Assembly: GCA_914767715.1 (NCBI GenBank)
Contig: OU612066.1
Coordinates: forward strand, 9,801,001 to 9,865,000
Origin: Membranipora membranacea
Lineage: Eukaryota; Bryozoa; Gymnolaemata; Cheilostomatida; Membraniporidae
Length of the DNA: 64,000 nucleotides
Reading direction: 5' to 3'
Both the position numbers and the translations under genes were made by a program. The notes beneath the pieces are model-generated. The model was not told where the DNA came from. It ran no database searches and worked only from the letters and a program-made list of their open reading frames with translations. Within the stretch, counting starts at the first letter, position 1; each line of letters opens with the position of its first letter. Of this stretch, positions 26,501-38,373 are shown in pieces.

Positions 26501-26684
26501 GTTCATCCAATGGAAAAATAAATAAGTGAGTATTCAGACCTGTATTAGGTTCTGCTGTCTTGTGTAGAGGCTCATCTCTCCTGGGCGCTGTACCCTCAAC
26601 AGTATCATCAGATAACACCAACGTTAGACCACATGTGAATATCAGAGCCGCCAGCAACAAGCTGCTGGGACAGCAAATCCTCAT
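11554..26684 (-). CDS. Na+/H+ exchanger, SLC9A1-5 (plasma membrane) group, NHE3/NHE5-like
   Basis: Complete gene with 15 coding exons and 1051 aa. Exons 5' to 3': 26540-26684, 26084-26278, 24116-24288, 23184-23346, 21795-21952, 20322-20572, 18916-19133, 17502-17707, 16929-17018, 16367-16437, 15590-15814, 13748-13901, 13334-13562, 12614-12724, 11554-12320. The start gives a signal peptide ([16 protein letters not shown], cleavage near residue 25), then an acidic/Gly-rich linker and 12 predicted TM helices. Diagnostic blocks are [19 protein letters not shown] (about 173-191), [19 protein letters not shown] (242-260), [12 protein letters not shown] (267-278, corresponding to the transport Glu and Asp) and [12 protein letters not shown] (exon 8). 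The cytosolic half starts with [14 protein letters not shown] and [14 protein letters not shown], the calcineurin-homologous-protein/lipid-binding region. It then has a His/Lys-rich segment and a 254-residue Ser/Pro/acidic tail. It exchanges external Na+ for internal H+. The first donor (CAG|GTCTGA) is weak, and introns carry several MITE hairpins. Confidence 0.95.
14070..14097. repeat. Perfect 28-bp palindrome in an NHE intron
   Basis: Starts catagagttattat and ends with its exact reverse complement, with no loop. The right half recurs at 43135-43153, so it is probably part of a dispersed MITE rather than a local regulatory site. Confidence 0.6.
20062..20211. mobile_element. Hairpin MITE flanked by TTAA
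   Basis: A 150-bp element between TTAA copies at 20058-20061 and 20212-20215. The ends are inverted repeats (AGCCTACC versus AGACTACC in reverse complement). About 65-70 bases of each arm pair, including the shared block gcatgttatagtcaggcag. The TTAA duplication suggests mobilisation by a piggyBac-type transposase. It lies in an NHE intron. Confidence 0.65.
20245..20275. repeat. TA dinucleotide microsatellite
   Basis: Run of alternating TA in the NHE intron just upstream of exon 6 on the minus strand. Confidence 0.8.
22628..22667. repeat. Perfect hairpin, 18-bp arms, 4-nt loop
   Basis: gttcatcttcctttgata, loop tagg, then the exact reverse complement. The right arm is partly repeated just downstream (ctatatcaaaggttcatctt). 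It lies in an NHE intron. Confidence 0.65.
26416..26434. repeat. C homopolymer tract
   Basis: Roughly 17 consecutive C in the first NHE intron. Similar tracts occur near 2275 and 37430, with a G tract near 34565. Confidence 0.75.
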
Positions 26685-28233
26685 AATGAAGGCCTTCAGC
26701 TAAGAGCACCAACACACCACTCAGTTGTGTCTACAAGCGATAAAGAAAGAAAACTGTGAGGATAGACAGTCAAGGTGTATCAAATCATGTATGTCAAAAC
26801 AAACGGTGCTGAGCATTATTAGAAAATGCATCAATATCCGCTTGACCGTTGACCAATTCAACACACAAAATAATCACTAGCAGTCAAGTTAATTTAGTTT
26901 TTCCCAATGTATATGTGGGATTGAACAGAGAGTTGACCCAACCTCACCTCCTCCGTAAGATATTCACCAGTTATATCTGATTACCGGTTATATCTGATAT
27001 TTTGGTGCTATTTAGCAAACCTCTCAGGGGCGACGACTGGATTAAAATGTGATAATTCTACTGCACCCTTTTATTGTAATAGGAGGATAACCAGAGATTA
27101 CTGGTGCTTCTAGCGTGACCATATCCGCCAACCAATCAGATTGAGAACCTTCAGCTCTCTTATCAACACTCATGCCTTGCAATGCGCCAATTAATCTTCA
27201 CCATGAAGACTTTCGTGTGTCCCAATACCCGCTACCAATATATTTTATAATTTGTCTCTGTGCCAAATGATTTCTCACAATGATCAGTTGGCTATGGTTG
27301 GAGCAGCCAGAGCACTGATCACCTGCAACATCATGGCAACCATCAAATTTATGACGCCATTACAAGCGATTCCAGGGTTTCCTCAGAGCCTCCCCACTCA
27401 AACTTAACTAATTTCACTTCGAATGACCAGGACTTTGAAATTGGTGAACAAAGAAGGAAATTCTGGTGTGGCGCTAATACTATCTAACAGCCCTGCAGGT
27501 TCTTGCATGTATGACAATAATCGTCACAGTTTATAGCTGCTAAGGTCACCATAAGGAAAAATAGCAGGCTGCTGTAACAACTATGTCTCTTGGTGCAATG
27601 GGATGAAGTTTCATAATTTTAATGTGTAAGTCGTGAGCTGTGAAGCCTGGGGAAAGCCATATAAAAATGTATAAACAATCTGCCAAACCCTCAGTTTATT
27701 CAATTCTTCATGATGAAAATAACATAGCACCAAGCAATGTTCATTGCACCAAGTATCCTATATAATTATTAAGACTTCCAAAACGGCAGCCACTTTTTGC
27801 TGGTAATTTGCGGTTTTCTTCATTGGATTTGGAACCTAGCACTACAGCTAAACAAATTTGATTTTAAAATAGACTAGCCTCATTAGAATTTGTTATATCA
27901 TTGTCATATCCTATTGTGACTATGCACCATGTCAGATGTTCCTCATCACTTTGGGAGGTGGTGAACATGGATGCAAATCAAAAACACTATGTTGACACCC
28001 ATCCCGTTAGTCATCTAGCTAACCCTATAGCCTAATTATTAGACTTCTTCCACCGTTTGTCTCGACTTAAAATTAAGAATTTCAGATTATTTGCGTCAAA
28101 TGCCTCACGCGTTTCCCTACCACCAATCACTATGACATCAGCAAATTGAGACTACTGCTGATAATATAACCTTCATGTCCCTATAGGCCAGACAGTGAGG
28201 AACCTTGTGAATGCATGCAGGTCTATGATGTAT

Positions 28234-28263
28234 CAATGAACTCCCTCTTCAGGGAGTTCATTG
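28234..28263. repeat. Small perfect hairpin
   Basis: Arms caatgaactccct and its reverse complement around a 4-nt loop. It resembles a bacterial terminator by shape only. In this context it is a small inverted repeat of unknown origin. Confidence 0.5.
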
Positions 28264-31188
28264 GATGTATAGTGGCATTATTGTAGTGTTTGCTTTTGAA
28301 TAGTTAATAAATGTTTACGGTTTTTAGAAAGTGTCCATTTGATCTGAATCTCTAGTCTCTATTTATTATTTGTGCTAACATGGGTTCTGCAACCACGGGC
28401 CCTTGGTTTGAGCTACCTAAATCATTCAAGTGCTTCGTATAAACCACAGAGCCTAGGCGAAGCATGCTGCTTAAATACAATTAGGTCCCAATAACCAGGT
28501 CGTGTCAGCATCTGATGGAATGCATCAATGATCTCTGAGCTTTCTTCCTCTCACATTTACTGATGATGACTGACGGTGGTAATGGCTAGTGTGTGAAATG
28601 ATTAAACTATAACAATGAATATGAATGTCTGAGTCAGGATGAGTATGTAGTCTCAGTGAGTAATTGGGAGATAAATCAATGAATGACATTCACATTTTAC
28701 ATGAAACCCATGATTGATAATGTATCCACCAGTGTTGCAGCCAATAGGGCTTAGCGAACAAGGTAGATTAACTTCTACTCACCAGCATAAAAATTAAGTA
28801 GCCAGAACAAAGTTGGATGTCAGTGGAATGGATGCCACCTACTCTACTGAGCACTTCAATTGGAGGATATTGTCATATTTGGAGCCCAAACACATCCGGT
28901 TGGCTTAGCCTCAGGTAGAATAAAGATCCATTGTGAACATTTTGTAATTTGACACCTGAACAAAGACATTAATCATCTTGAATCATCAATCACAAGTAGT
29001 AGTGGAGCTGTCATTTTGCTCTCCCCAAAACCTCAACTATTGAGTGCAGCTGTTCAAAGCTCTGCAGCTGTTTCCGTTCAGCACATATCGGAGCTGTTTA
29101 TTGGATATCGCACCTATTCTCATTATAGATACTAACATACTTTGTCGATATGTTGGTAATTAGAAGCGAGCCATTATTGTCCCAAGTTCCTAAGGTTTGT
29201 TATGAAAGTGTGTGAGGAGAGGGTATTTTTACCCCTAGTTGATTCAGGACCTTAGTCTACTAACAACTTTTCAGTCAAAAATAATGAAAGAACAACTCCT
29301 GTTTAAGAACTCTTAGACTAAACAATAATAGTATATAATGTACAGTGTAAGCTGGTTAATTGGTTATATGTGATATTGTTATATATTGCCCGTGGTGAAA
29401 ACATGATGAACACTAATTGTTGAACATGATTATAGGCCATTGTGAGGGTTAGAAAGGACTTATTGCCATACTCTATAACAACCTTGCACCATTTTGCTTT
29501 TATGGCGGAATAATAACACATAAGTCAGACATCAACTATACGTCCGCCACAGAGGGCGCCCCCAATAAACTAATGCTTTGGAGCTGCAATACCCCTCGTA
29601 ACCTCAAATCCAACCAACATGAAATAAAAAAGAATGTTGGCAAGCTAATAACATTCACAGAACAAGAGAACATACTGTTAAATTTTCTGAAATTAAATAG
29701 CGATTATGTCAATCTTGTATAAGGTGGTATACCCAGTTGGATCTGCGTCGCAATCCCAGTCAGCTATTTGCATGTACTTTGAGTTGCCACCAACTTAGTT
29801 ACTTCACCATGTGAGCATAACTTCTCATTGAGCATTGCATTGCTAGTCAAGAATGTAGGCAGATATCGAAGCCCCGAATACAGAACTGCCTGGGATAAAG
29901 ACTCCTTCCTCAAAGATTTGATTTTGATCTTACAAGATATTTTTATTCCATCTGCTGCCATCCACTAATAGTCTGACTTAACTTAACTCAAATTTTTATA
30001 TTCTTTTGTTATCCTCTGCCCATGCAGCAGTATAAACATTCGAATCTCACTGCGTGCTTAATGTTTGTGACAAAATAAACCAACTAACCAAAGGTTGCAG
30101 CTATATATCAAGCATGAATAATCTACGCATGTGAGTCTGTCAGCCTGATAAAAAATCCCCAACTGGATGCTGCAAGGGGATATAAGCATGATGCGGATCT
30201 TTCATCTGTGCCCTGATCAGAATCGATATTGGCCGATAGTGGCGCTAAAAGGTAACTTGGACTGCCAACTCCCTTGATAGGATTAGGCATTGATAGGACT
30301 AGGCACTAGAAGTATAGCTGACAGATCAGTTTGCTTTGGAAATCCAAGACTCAACTTTATAGTTATCAGCACATGCCTCTGAGCTGCACACGCACATAAT
30401 GGGTTTCAGCTTTACTTGTTATCTGGTAGTAACTTATGAATTAAATTTTCCTGGCCATTGACATGAGATTGAGATCCTATTTTTGTGAGAATTTATACAA
30501 ATTATAATGAGAGCAGATGACACATTATGCTGTTGATTTCAGATTATGGTGTTTTCCAAATTCGGTAAAGCAAAACCGGACGTGTATTCTGAAAGAACAA
30601 AGCAACTGTAAGGCTGAATCCTCATTACAATCAGAATTAAGCAATTGCATATTTAAATGTACAAGCGTAAAAATTTGCAAAGAAATTAGTGTCAGAAAGG
30701 AAAGAACGTGTCATTTATATAATGTACAATCAATCTCATCAGAAATTCCGTCTTTCTAGATGTACAATAACATATTTAACTAAAAAGGGAAGCATTGTCT
30801 ATGAGAATGCTCAAGGTGTTACTCTTTAGTATGAGCCATAGACCAGTCACTTTGATTCGTACCAGTCGAGATGGAGCATCTTTTCGGTTTCGGTTTCGCA
30901 GCAATGTATTAATGGGTAGCAAATAATGTGCTGGGCAGCATCAGCTTTGTGCATTACGCGATGCAAAACTAAAAGTAGTTGCTGACTCTAAGCTGGGTAA
31001 CACTTCAGTTTAGGGGAGGTTCCAAGACTTTGCTGTAATAATTATAGAGCACAGGCTAAATAATAACAGGAACAGGAAACTGCTATGTGGTATTCTCTTT
31101 TAAGCTGAGTTTGAGTACCTGATGAATGAAATGTTTCACAAGAATTCTGGCTGAATAATCATCCGAATTATATTTTGTCTTTTTACCC

Positions 31189-31533
31189 ATGCAGAAGGTG
31201 CAATCTGCTATTAATCAATGGCCATCAATGAGAAGTTGTTTGAAACCTTGGTTGCCCTTTAATAATAAACCTAGACAGGACACTATATGGAGCATTATCG
31301 TTGAGGCACTGAGGTATTTAATTGTGGGCGAGGAAACGACATTGGAAGGTGTAGAGGCAATGATGCTATTATTGATTTACTGTCCAAAATTCAGGTTTTT
31401 TGTCGGCAATTCAATCAAATTTGATCGGATATTGAGGTCGAAAACTACAATACTTTTAGCAGCTTGTCCTGAACAGTTTGATACTAATTTCAGGCAAAAA
31501 AGGATTTTTGAAGAAGGAATAGCATCATGTTGA
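31189..31533 (+). CDS. Unidentified ORF, 114 codons
   Basis: Uninterrupted reading frame starting MQKVQSAINQW and ending FEEGIASC before TGA. It has a plausible upstream splice acceptor (ttacccatgcag) that would make it an exon starting at the Lys codon. The composition looks protein-like, with alternating hydrophobic and basic segments such as TLEGVEAMMLLLIYCPKF and GNSIKFDRILRSKTTILLAA. I do not recognise a domain. It may be the last exon of an unknown gene, or a fragment of a mobile element. Confidence 0.3.
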   Translation: MQKVQSAINQWPSMRSCLKPWLPFNNKPRQDTIWSIIVEALRYLIVGEETTLEGVEAMMLLLIYCPKFRFFVGNSIKFDRILRSKTTILLAACPEQFDTNFRQKRIFEEGIASC

Positions 31534-31803
31534 TAACAAGCTGCTGCTGATTGTAAAGTAATTTTCAGATTCAGATCCAATCAAAATTGATTGAGTTATG
31601 AACACAAAACCTGAAATATGGACAGTTAATCAATCATAGCATCATTGCTTCTAGACCTTCCAGCAATGAACTAAACCTTCAGTTCTATGATGATAGCAGT
31701 CCTAGCTTTAATTCCACTGCACAGAGACAGCAGACAACAGAACAGAGAAGTTTCAAATTGTTTAAAACCTGTGTCATATTGATGATTAGGACTTAGATAT
31801 CAA

Positions 31804-31888
31804 TTATCATCCTTTTCAATATGCTTTTAAAAGTAATCTAAATTTCAAATATCATCCTTTTCAATATGCTTTTAAAAGTAATCTAAAT
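31804..31888. repeat. Tandem duplication of a 43-bp unit
   Basis: Two nearly identical copies of atatcatccttttcaatatg followed by cttttaaaagtaatctaaat. Confidence 0.8.
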
Positions 31889-32244
31889 AATTGATATTCA
31901 TACAAGATTGAAATCTATGTGTTACATCTTTTTTAATCGTGAAATGAAATGAAAAATGTAAGCCTGGTCTGTCTCACAAAGCTGATTGGTGTAAAAATAA
32001 GAATTAGTTTCAGGGTAGTTTCATAAGCATCACCCCATAACTCTATCCCATATATTAAGCCCAGATTAAGTGAGGATAAAAAAGTGTAATGTGAATCCGT
32101 GACCTCAACCTTGGTATCCACATGAGGGTTCCTCAGCGTCCTTAAAATGAGGTTATGTTTTTCAGTTTAGAGCTTGATATGTGCTTAGAAGATTTCCCCC
32201 AGTTTTCCCTCTTCCCTGTGATAGGGACCTAGTCATTGCAGGCG

Positions 32245-35200
32245 TTATAAAATATCATATTCCAGTAAGCCATCTTTAGAGGCGCAGACGTAGAGTTTAG
32301 AGCCGGATATACTCATGTCACATACAGACATCATCCAAGCATTGCGGGCTGGTAGGGTCATCTGTCTCAACTTATCACCTACCAATCAGAAAATCAGATA
32401 TACACATTATATTTTCCATTTATAGTAAGCCTCGATCAATCTGTGTTAAGCTGTCTGAAATGAACAGGTTTTTTTTTCATGAGGGCTGACTACGGGTTAT
32501 GGATTACGGGTTTACGAAAGATTGATTATGTGATAGTTTACATGATAAACAAGTTATTAAAATCACCTCTATTCCAGGCTTCCATTGCTATGTTCAACAG
32601 GATGATTATAGAATAGGTATTTTCCTGTAGAAACAATGGTTAAAGATGAACCCTCTAGTAGTACTTGCCTTTTTCAGAGAAAATTTTGATGATTCTTTCT
32701 CTGCCAGAGTTTGACAATGTCCAGATGTGACCAGTGTCTTTCTCAACTGCAACGGCAGTGATTCCAGCCATACTTGTCTTCCATTTGATGGTGTTGTCGG
32801 TGCACAGATTGAGTTCAGTAGCACTGGCCACAACGTAAACTTTCTCATTCTCCTCCTCTTTGTATGGTTTGACGATAGATGGATTTGTCAGCTTTGCAGC
32901 GCACACTGGCTCACCCATCGAGTTGCCGTCTTCGAGCGATACCTTCATCAACGCTGAACCTTGGGTGCTTTTAATGAAAGGGTTGGTGAGATACAGGGAA
33001 GAGCCCACAGTAGACAGAGAGTGATAATGTGTGGCCACGCTGAAACTTCTAAGGGGCTCCAGGCTCATGTTGTAGACTTGGATGGAGGATGACGCTCCTT
33101 CAGGGCTTTGAGATGTCCTGAATCTGACATACACCTGGCCGTGTTTCCAGGCAATACTTGCTGCGGGCTCCCAGACAGAATTGAGGCTTGCTGTTATCTC
33201 TGTCATTTGTTTGTTGTATACATTGATGCCGTTCATCTTTCCCACGACAAGCTGGCCATCTGTTGTATGGCAGAGAGTGAAGCACTGCGTCTTCTCAACT
33301 TGACGACTATATTTCAACTCTGTGCAAAGTGGCATCGGCTCCTCCTAGATAAACACAAAATAGGACCACAGATAGATAATGAATATCAGCTCTGGCTCTG
33401 GCTCAGCTCTGGCTTCAGTGTTATTGTGAGTATTGCAGAACAATATCATTGATAAATAAAGTGTGTGTTATTCATTTTTGCAAATATGATGGGTCCTCTT
33501 CATCATAATTAAATGTATTTTGAAAGGAATTGTTGTTTTGCGCTTTTATTCATTGCTACTGATTATAAGTGCAAACAAGAACAGGGACTTTATCATGTAT
33601 TCACCAGTGCGGGTTCTGTGATTTGTTGTGCTTCGGTTCCAGCAGCCTTATCCATCGCCAGCTTGAGGAACATGCTGTTTACTATAAATAAGGTAGAGAG
33701 CAATCATCAGATCACAGGAATTCAGAAACTGACAGAACGGCAGAATGGAAGAATAGACAACAACATGAGTACAACCAGACAAAGACTAAGATATCATCAG
33801 AGTTACATGTTATTTTTGCAAAATTAGAAGACCGGTCAATATTGAACCATACCAGTTTTCTGAAAGCAAAAATTGACTCCACAAAGATACCAAAGAGTTG
33901 TTCTCGCTCACTCGTCATTGGCTGCAGATTTGCTGGGTCTGAATTTGTATTGGGTTCTGAGAGGCTATTTTTTGAAGTAGCTAGTATGTATAGTGCTCTA
34001 GTTATCAGTAAGTGGTATCATGCCTTTGACTTGAAAGCGTTTTGCCAAATGGCCGAGGAAATAACCTACCCCACTATGTAGTATTGATAAAATACTCCAG
34101 TGGAATACCCATCAGTACAGTATTGCCCGCATTTCAGTTACCCTTTTAGCTATTCAACCAGACTCTTAAAACAGCACTACAACCTGGTGCTGAGGCAGAA
34201 CACCATTATTATTTTCCTTTTTTAAGAAATTCATTGTTGCCTTTGATTGGCTGTCCATAGAGGCCATTCAAATGTCAAGGGTTCATACATGTGAATATTT
34301 TGTTTATATCTGTGCTTACATTGTTCATCGATGTAGAATATCTTTTCTAGTTTGTTCTCTTTGACCTCAAGCCCATCTGAGAATTCCTCGAGACTCTCCT
34401 CATGAAGCTGTATTTCCTCTCGTATTGCAGCCATTTCAGAGTTATACCGTCGCTCAATCTCTATTTTCTAACAATGTAATTTGATAACAATAGCCGATAA
34501 CAGTGATAGGACCCACTAGGGTATGGCCGTTACCATTTTTTATTTAGATGAAATGGCAGCGGCGGGGGGGGGGGGTCATTTTGAGCTCCCATTGGGTCAT
34601 TGAAACGCAAAAATTTGGTGTGTACAGCAATATGTCAATCCTGGACTTTATATCCAAGAGGAGTAAAATATTAGCCGGAGGAAAAGTCTGCCTTTTGAGC
34701 AAACAGGCTTAAAAAGTGGAATTAAAGGCTAACTAATCTTTACTCACACTCTTTACTTTGTATGCTGGCGAAAGTTGGCACTAGCTTACATTCGATTGCC
34801 CACTCTACTTGATATGATCCTAGCTGACGCCAAATCACCCTCTTTACTTTATAAAGATGGCGATAGTTCATATAAGCCAGCAAAAATTGGTGGAGGTCAG
34901 CCCCAAATTAACTAAACGCTAGCTAATAATATCTCACCTTGTTATTCAGATCGAATATCCTCTTCTGAGTGTTATCCATCCACTGGGCTGACTGCTTCTC
35001 CTTCTGCTCCAGAAGCTCATCCATATCAGGTCCGTCATGTTTTCTATCATCAGCTGAGCTACATTCAGTCTTGAGCATGCATCTGAGAATATATTTATAT
35101 ATATGATCAACTTTATTGCCATTCAAGGCCCCTTTTAGGGCAAATGAGAATATGCTTACAAGATTAAGATTTATCACATCTAAATAGCGCACCCCTGTAC

Positions 35201-38200
35201 AAGGTAGGGGTGGGCAAGCTCGGCTTTTATATGAAGAGCTCACCTCGTTTAGCAGCATGGGCAGTGACTGGGAATCGAACGTGCAACTCTCAGATTGAGA
35301 AGCTCGAATCCTAACCACTACACCACCCTGCCACCCTGCCACCTGCAACAAATAACAGCTCTCCTAAAAATATTAAACTGTAGAGAGTAGACTGAGAATT
35401 TTGAAGCTTTTACATCTATTAAAGCTATTAAAAGTGGTGATCTCAAAGTGTTAAGATGCAGATTTTGCAATCTTTCCCTCACATGCACGACCCCCGCACA
35501 CACATGCCCGCACACACATGCCCGCACACACTCAAACATGCATGCACACCCGCATGCACGCATGCCCGCATGCACGCACGCCCGCATGCACGCACGCACA
35601 TCGGTCTAGCATTTACCTTGAGCAAAGAATATTTTTACACTGCTCGCAGTAGAAGCTGATTTTCTTCTCGCAGTACGTGCATTTGAACTCCACCTCTATA
35701 GCAATAAAATAAACCATATATACTCAGTTCTATTATGATTAGACTGACCTACCTCAGGTTGTTGTAACATTTGGGAGATCTTACTAGATGAGTTAAATTA
35801 TCTAATTAAAAAAGTGTCATGGAAACTTCAATACGGCAACAAAGTTGTTTCACTTTTATGCCAGAAAGGATGTAGAACAAAAATGTGTCAATACTGACTA
35901 GAAACTAGCTGACTGGATGTGAGCAAGTCCTAATAAAGTATGAATTACAAGATTTTCTATTTAAGGTGTTCTAGAGTAGTTGCTACAAGTTAAAGCTTCT
36001 TCCTCTTACGAGAGATCATCTAATGTGATCAAACCTGATCATCAAAAGGCACATGTCAATAAAATAGCTACACGTCATCTGATATAGTAACACGGAGTCC
36101 CCTCCCTGAGTAAGGGGGCAGTCGTTGTAAACTATAATACTGTAACTGCCTCTCCTTACTTTTCTTCTCAGGCTGTTTGACAGGTATTTCCGAGGCCTGA
36201 CTCTGTGCTCTCTCAAAGTTTTCTCTGATAGACTCTGTGAGTCTGCACACAGGGAATCCTTCGCTTGGTACTGTCACATCAGCACGACATTCGGGGCAAA
36301 CAAGGTGCCTCTGCCTCCTCAGGCTTCTATAGGTTGAGAGGCCATACAATGGACTCTCAAAGTCTTGGTTATCTGCCAACTGATCTAAAAAATAGCAAAA
36401 CAATGATGGTGTATGAAAATCCAAAATGAAATTCCATTACATTATCCTTATTTAACCCTAATTAACCCTTATTTACCCAATTCAATAAAGAAAAGCTGGA
36501 AAGACAGCTCAACCTACTACAAGGGGTCCCAGCAATGGGCCATGTAAGGCCAATGACCCTAACACGTACGCTGTGTTTCATAGGGTGGCAATGGTGGATT
36601 GGAATGTGCTGTGGGATGAGAGAACACAACTCCGAGTAGTGAATAGCGGGCTATCTAATTAGCGCCATCGACCCATTCTTTTTTGGGGATGGTGAGATGG
36701 CGCGCGCAATGGGTTAGTGCGCTTGCTATTCACTGCCAGGCGATTAGTGCCGCAGGAGTGATGGATTCGAGTCCCACTGGGGGAGCTTTCATTGTTGATT
36801 GTTCCAGCCCCCAGCACCCTCGGGTGTATACCTCTCCTGCTTCTCCAGACCAGTGGGACTTGATCTCAAGACTCTTGCGACCCCAAGCACCAACCCATTG
36901 AGCCAGTTTCCCACAAATTTCTCAGAAGTGGGTTGATGATATTAATTAGCTGCTATTCACTAATCGGATTCCTGTACTCGCATCCCACACACTCGTTCCT
37001 TCTACCATTGCAAGCATATTAACACAGTATATGGAGGAGGTTTATTGGATCTGACATGGCTCGTTCTTTGGCCCCAATTTCACTCCATGAATCCCATCTT
37101 TATCTAACATATTTTAATTTTATCAAGTTGGCTTTTATTTTGAGTGCACTGACCCCTAACATGCGCCAGGCCTCAACATGGTGCTGATATGGCTTGGTTG
37201 AGACGGTTCTCTAAACTAATTGTAGGCTACACCAGGGGCGTATATTCTAAAAAATTTCACTCACTGACTTTTTAGAGATGAGCATAATGATCGGGCGCAG
37301 CCCGATTCACACGCTGTAGGCGTGGCGGGGAGGGTGTGGGTGTGTCAATACACCGGGCTTTTGATTGGCTTGTCCAGCTCAAGGTCAAAAGTCAAACTCT
37401 GTATGTACTGTAATTCCTCACCTATAAGATGACCCCCCCCCTTGGGAAAAGTAAAAATGCTCCAGTTATAAAGCACCCATTTGAAAAAAATTCTGATATG
37501 GTTGGGATTCGAACCGACAAGACTCTTCATAAACAGTGATTGCCAGACGCTCTACACACTGAGCTATTCAGCGTGACTTGCATATAGTGATCACCTATTT
37601 TGATTGACGGATATCCGTGGTCCGTGATTGCTAATATACGCCACTGGGCTACACTCTCTTATCATTCGCAGAAGTGTAGACTTTCACACTGACTTTGAGA
37701 CTATTACTCAATGCCCTCCTCTTATTACTGAAATCAACTGAGGGTTCTCAAATTAAATTCATTTTGAATAATTGAGGTTACAATAACAAGCTGGACAGGC
37801 ACTTGCCAAGAAGTCTAAATACAAAAGTAGGACGGATCCGGAATGGAGCATCAGCAGCTGATGCACTGAGAGCATTTCTAGCCACTAGGAAGGGCTAAAA
37901 ACGCATTCTTGAAATAGTGAGACTTACAAAAAGTGGGAAGTGGGCAGAAGTGGGTATGGAAATCTAGAGGGTCCCACCTAAATAGGGAGACTTGGTAAGT
38001 ATGTGGATAGGTGAGTGTACTAAAATCACTGACAGTGCCGGTATAATTAAAAACTTAGACGACAAAACTAGCCTGGGCAGGCTGTCGGACAACTGCCCGG
38101 CTATAACAAAACTATAGTCACCATCACCAAACGGCAAAATGCCGGAAGCTCAAAGGGAGCATGTCCAAATACAGTTCAACTTTTCCTCTAGGGTAAATCA

Positions 38201-38373
38201 ACGTCAAGTCCGTAGAGCGTAGATGTAACTGAGTACATACCTATACAAGTCTGACAAAGCCTGTGTTGACACTTAGCTAACACATGTAGAGTGGTAATCT
38301 CCAGACATACAGGGCATTTTATCTCTGAGAGCAGAGATTCTGTAATGAACTTATTAGAGCTAGAACTAGCCAT
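32245..38373 (-). CDS. TRIM-type RING/B-box/coiled-coil protein with C-terminal beta-propeller-like region
   Basis: Nine exons encode 560 aa: 38241-38373, 36160-36384, 35617-35695, 34938-35082, 34320-34467, 33853-33938, 33605-33661, 32669-33344, 32245-32378. The RING finger uses C20, C23, C35, H37, C40, C43, C74 and C77, with an unusually long 30-residue loop before the final CPEC. The B-box (C125, C128, C136, C139, C144, C147, then H161) is followed by a predicted coiled coil (about 165-250, rich in Glu/Lys/Gln). A roughly 270-residue C-terminal region with repeating hydrophobic blocks (GQLVVGKMNGINVYNK, VYVRFRT, IWTLSNSGRERIIKIFSEKG) looks like a WD/NHL-type propeller. It is probably an E3 ubiquitin ligase using the propeller to bind targets. 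Exons 6 and 7 are short and their acceptors weak, so these borders are the least certain. The last intron uses a GC donor (AAAG|GCAAGT). An alternative upstream Met at 38445 would add a hydrophobic leader before the RING and is less likely. Confidence 0.86.
34562..34574. repeat. G homopolymer tract
   Basis: About 12-13 G in a TRIM intron. It is relevant only as a sequencing or slippage hotspot. Confidence 0.7.
35096..35345 (-). mobile_element. tRNA-derived SINE in a TRIM intron
   Basis: On the minus strand the 5' end reads GGTGGTGTAGTGGTTAGGA (A-box-like) and about 45 bases later GTTCGATTCCCAG (B box). This is the classic internal Pol III promoter of tRNA-headed SINEs. A non-tRNA body follows. 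The downstream limit is approximate and ends in AT-rich sequence. Confidence 0.7.
35480..35604. repeat. CA/CG-rich minisatellite (acatgcccgcac and gcatgcacgcac units)
   Basis: Degenerate tandem array of about 12-bp units with alternating purine-pyrimidine composition, ending 12 bases from the B-box exon of the TRIM gene. It could adopt Z-DNA. The ORFs across it on both strands (MRACMRACVHAG and similar) are artefacts of the repeat. Confidence 0.75.
36685..36910 (+). mobile_element. tRNA-derived SINE between TRIM exons 1 and 2
   Basis: Plus-strand A-box-like block GGCGCGCGCAATGGGTTAG and B box GGATTCGAGTCCCACTGG, followed by a GC-richer body. It is a different family from the SINE at 35096-35345. 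End points are approximate. Confidence 0.65.
37405..37640. mobile_element. Repeat element combining a TIR-like end with a tRNA-like module
   Basis: Starts with taattcctcacctataag and contains, on the minus strand, an A-box-like TAGCTCAGTGTGTAGAGCG and B box CGGTTCGAATCCCAACC. It is clearly related in order and sequence to the element at 55903-56236 (shared ccttgggaaaa, aaaaatgct-cagttata and gcaccc blocks). The 3' border is not clear. Confidence 0.6.

Larger units (their letters stand above)
26685..32244. other. Intergenic region upstream of NHE and downstream of the TRIM gene
   Basis: About 5.5 kb without a gene I can name. It should contain the NHE promoter and any 5' UTR exon. It holds a perfect hairpin at 28234-28263 (13-bp arms), an unidentified ORF at 31189-31533 and a 43-bp direct duplication at about 31804-31888. 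Other ORFs are short and lack splice context. Confidence 0.4.

Noticed and set aside
28234-28263. Rho-independent terminator
   Set aside because: Shape only. There is no T tract in place and a bacterial terminator has no meaning in this genome.
29764-29961. Minus-strand 65-codon ORF
   Set aside because: No domain, no splice context, and length within chance for AT-rich DNA.
35250-35340. Functional tRNA gene on the minus strand
   Set aside because: A and B boxes are present, but the acceptor stem does not pair and a SINE body follows.
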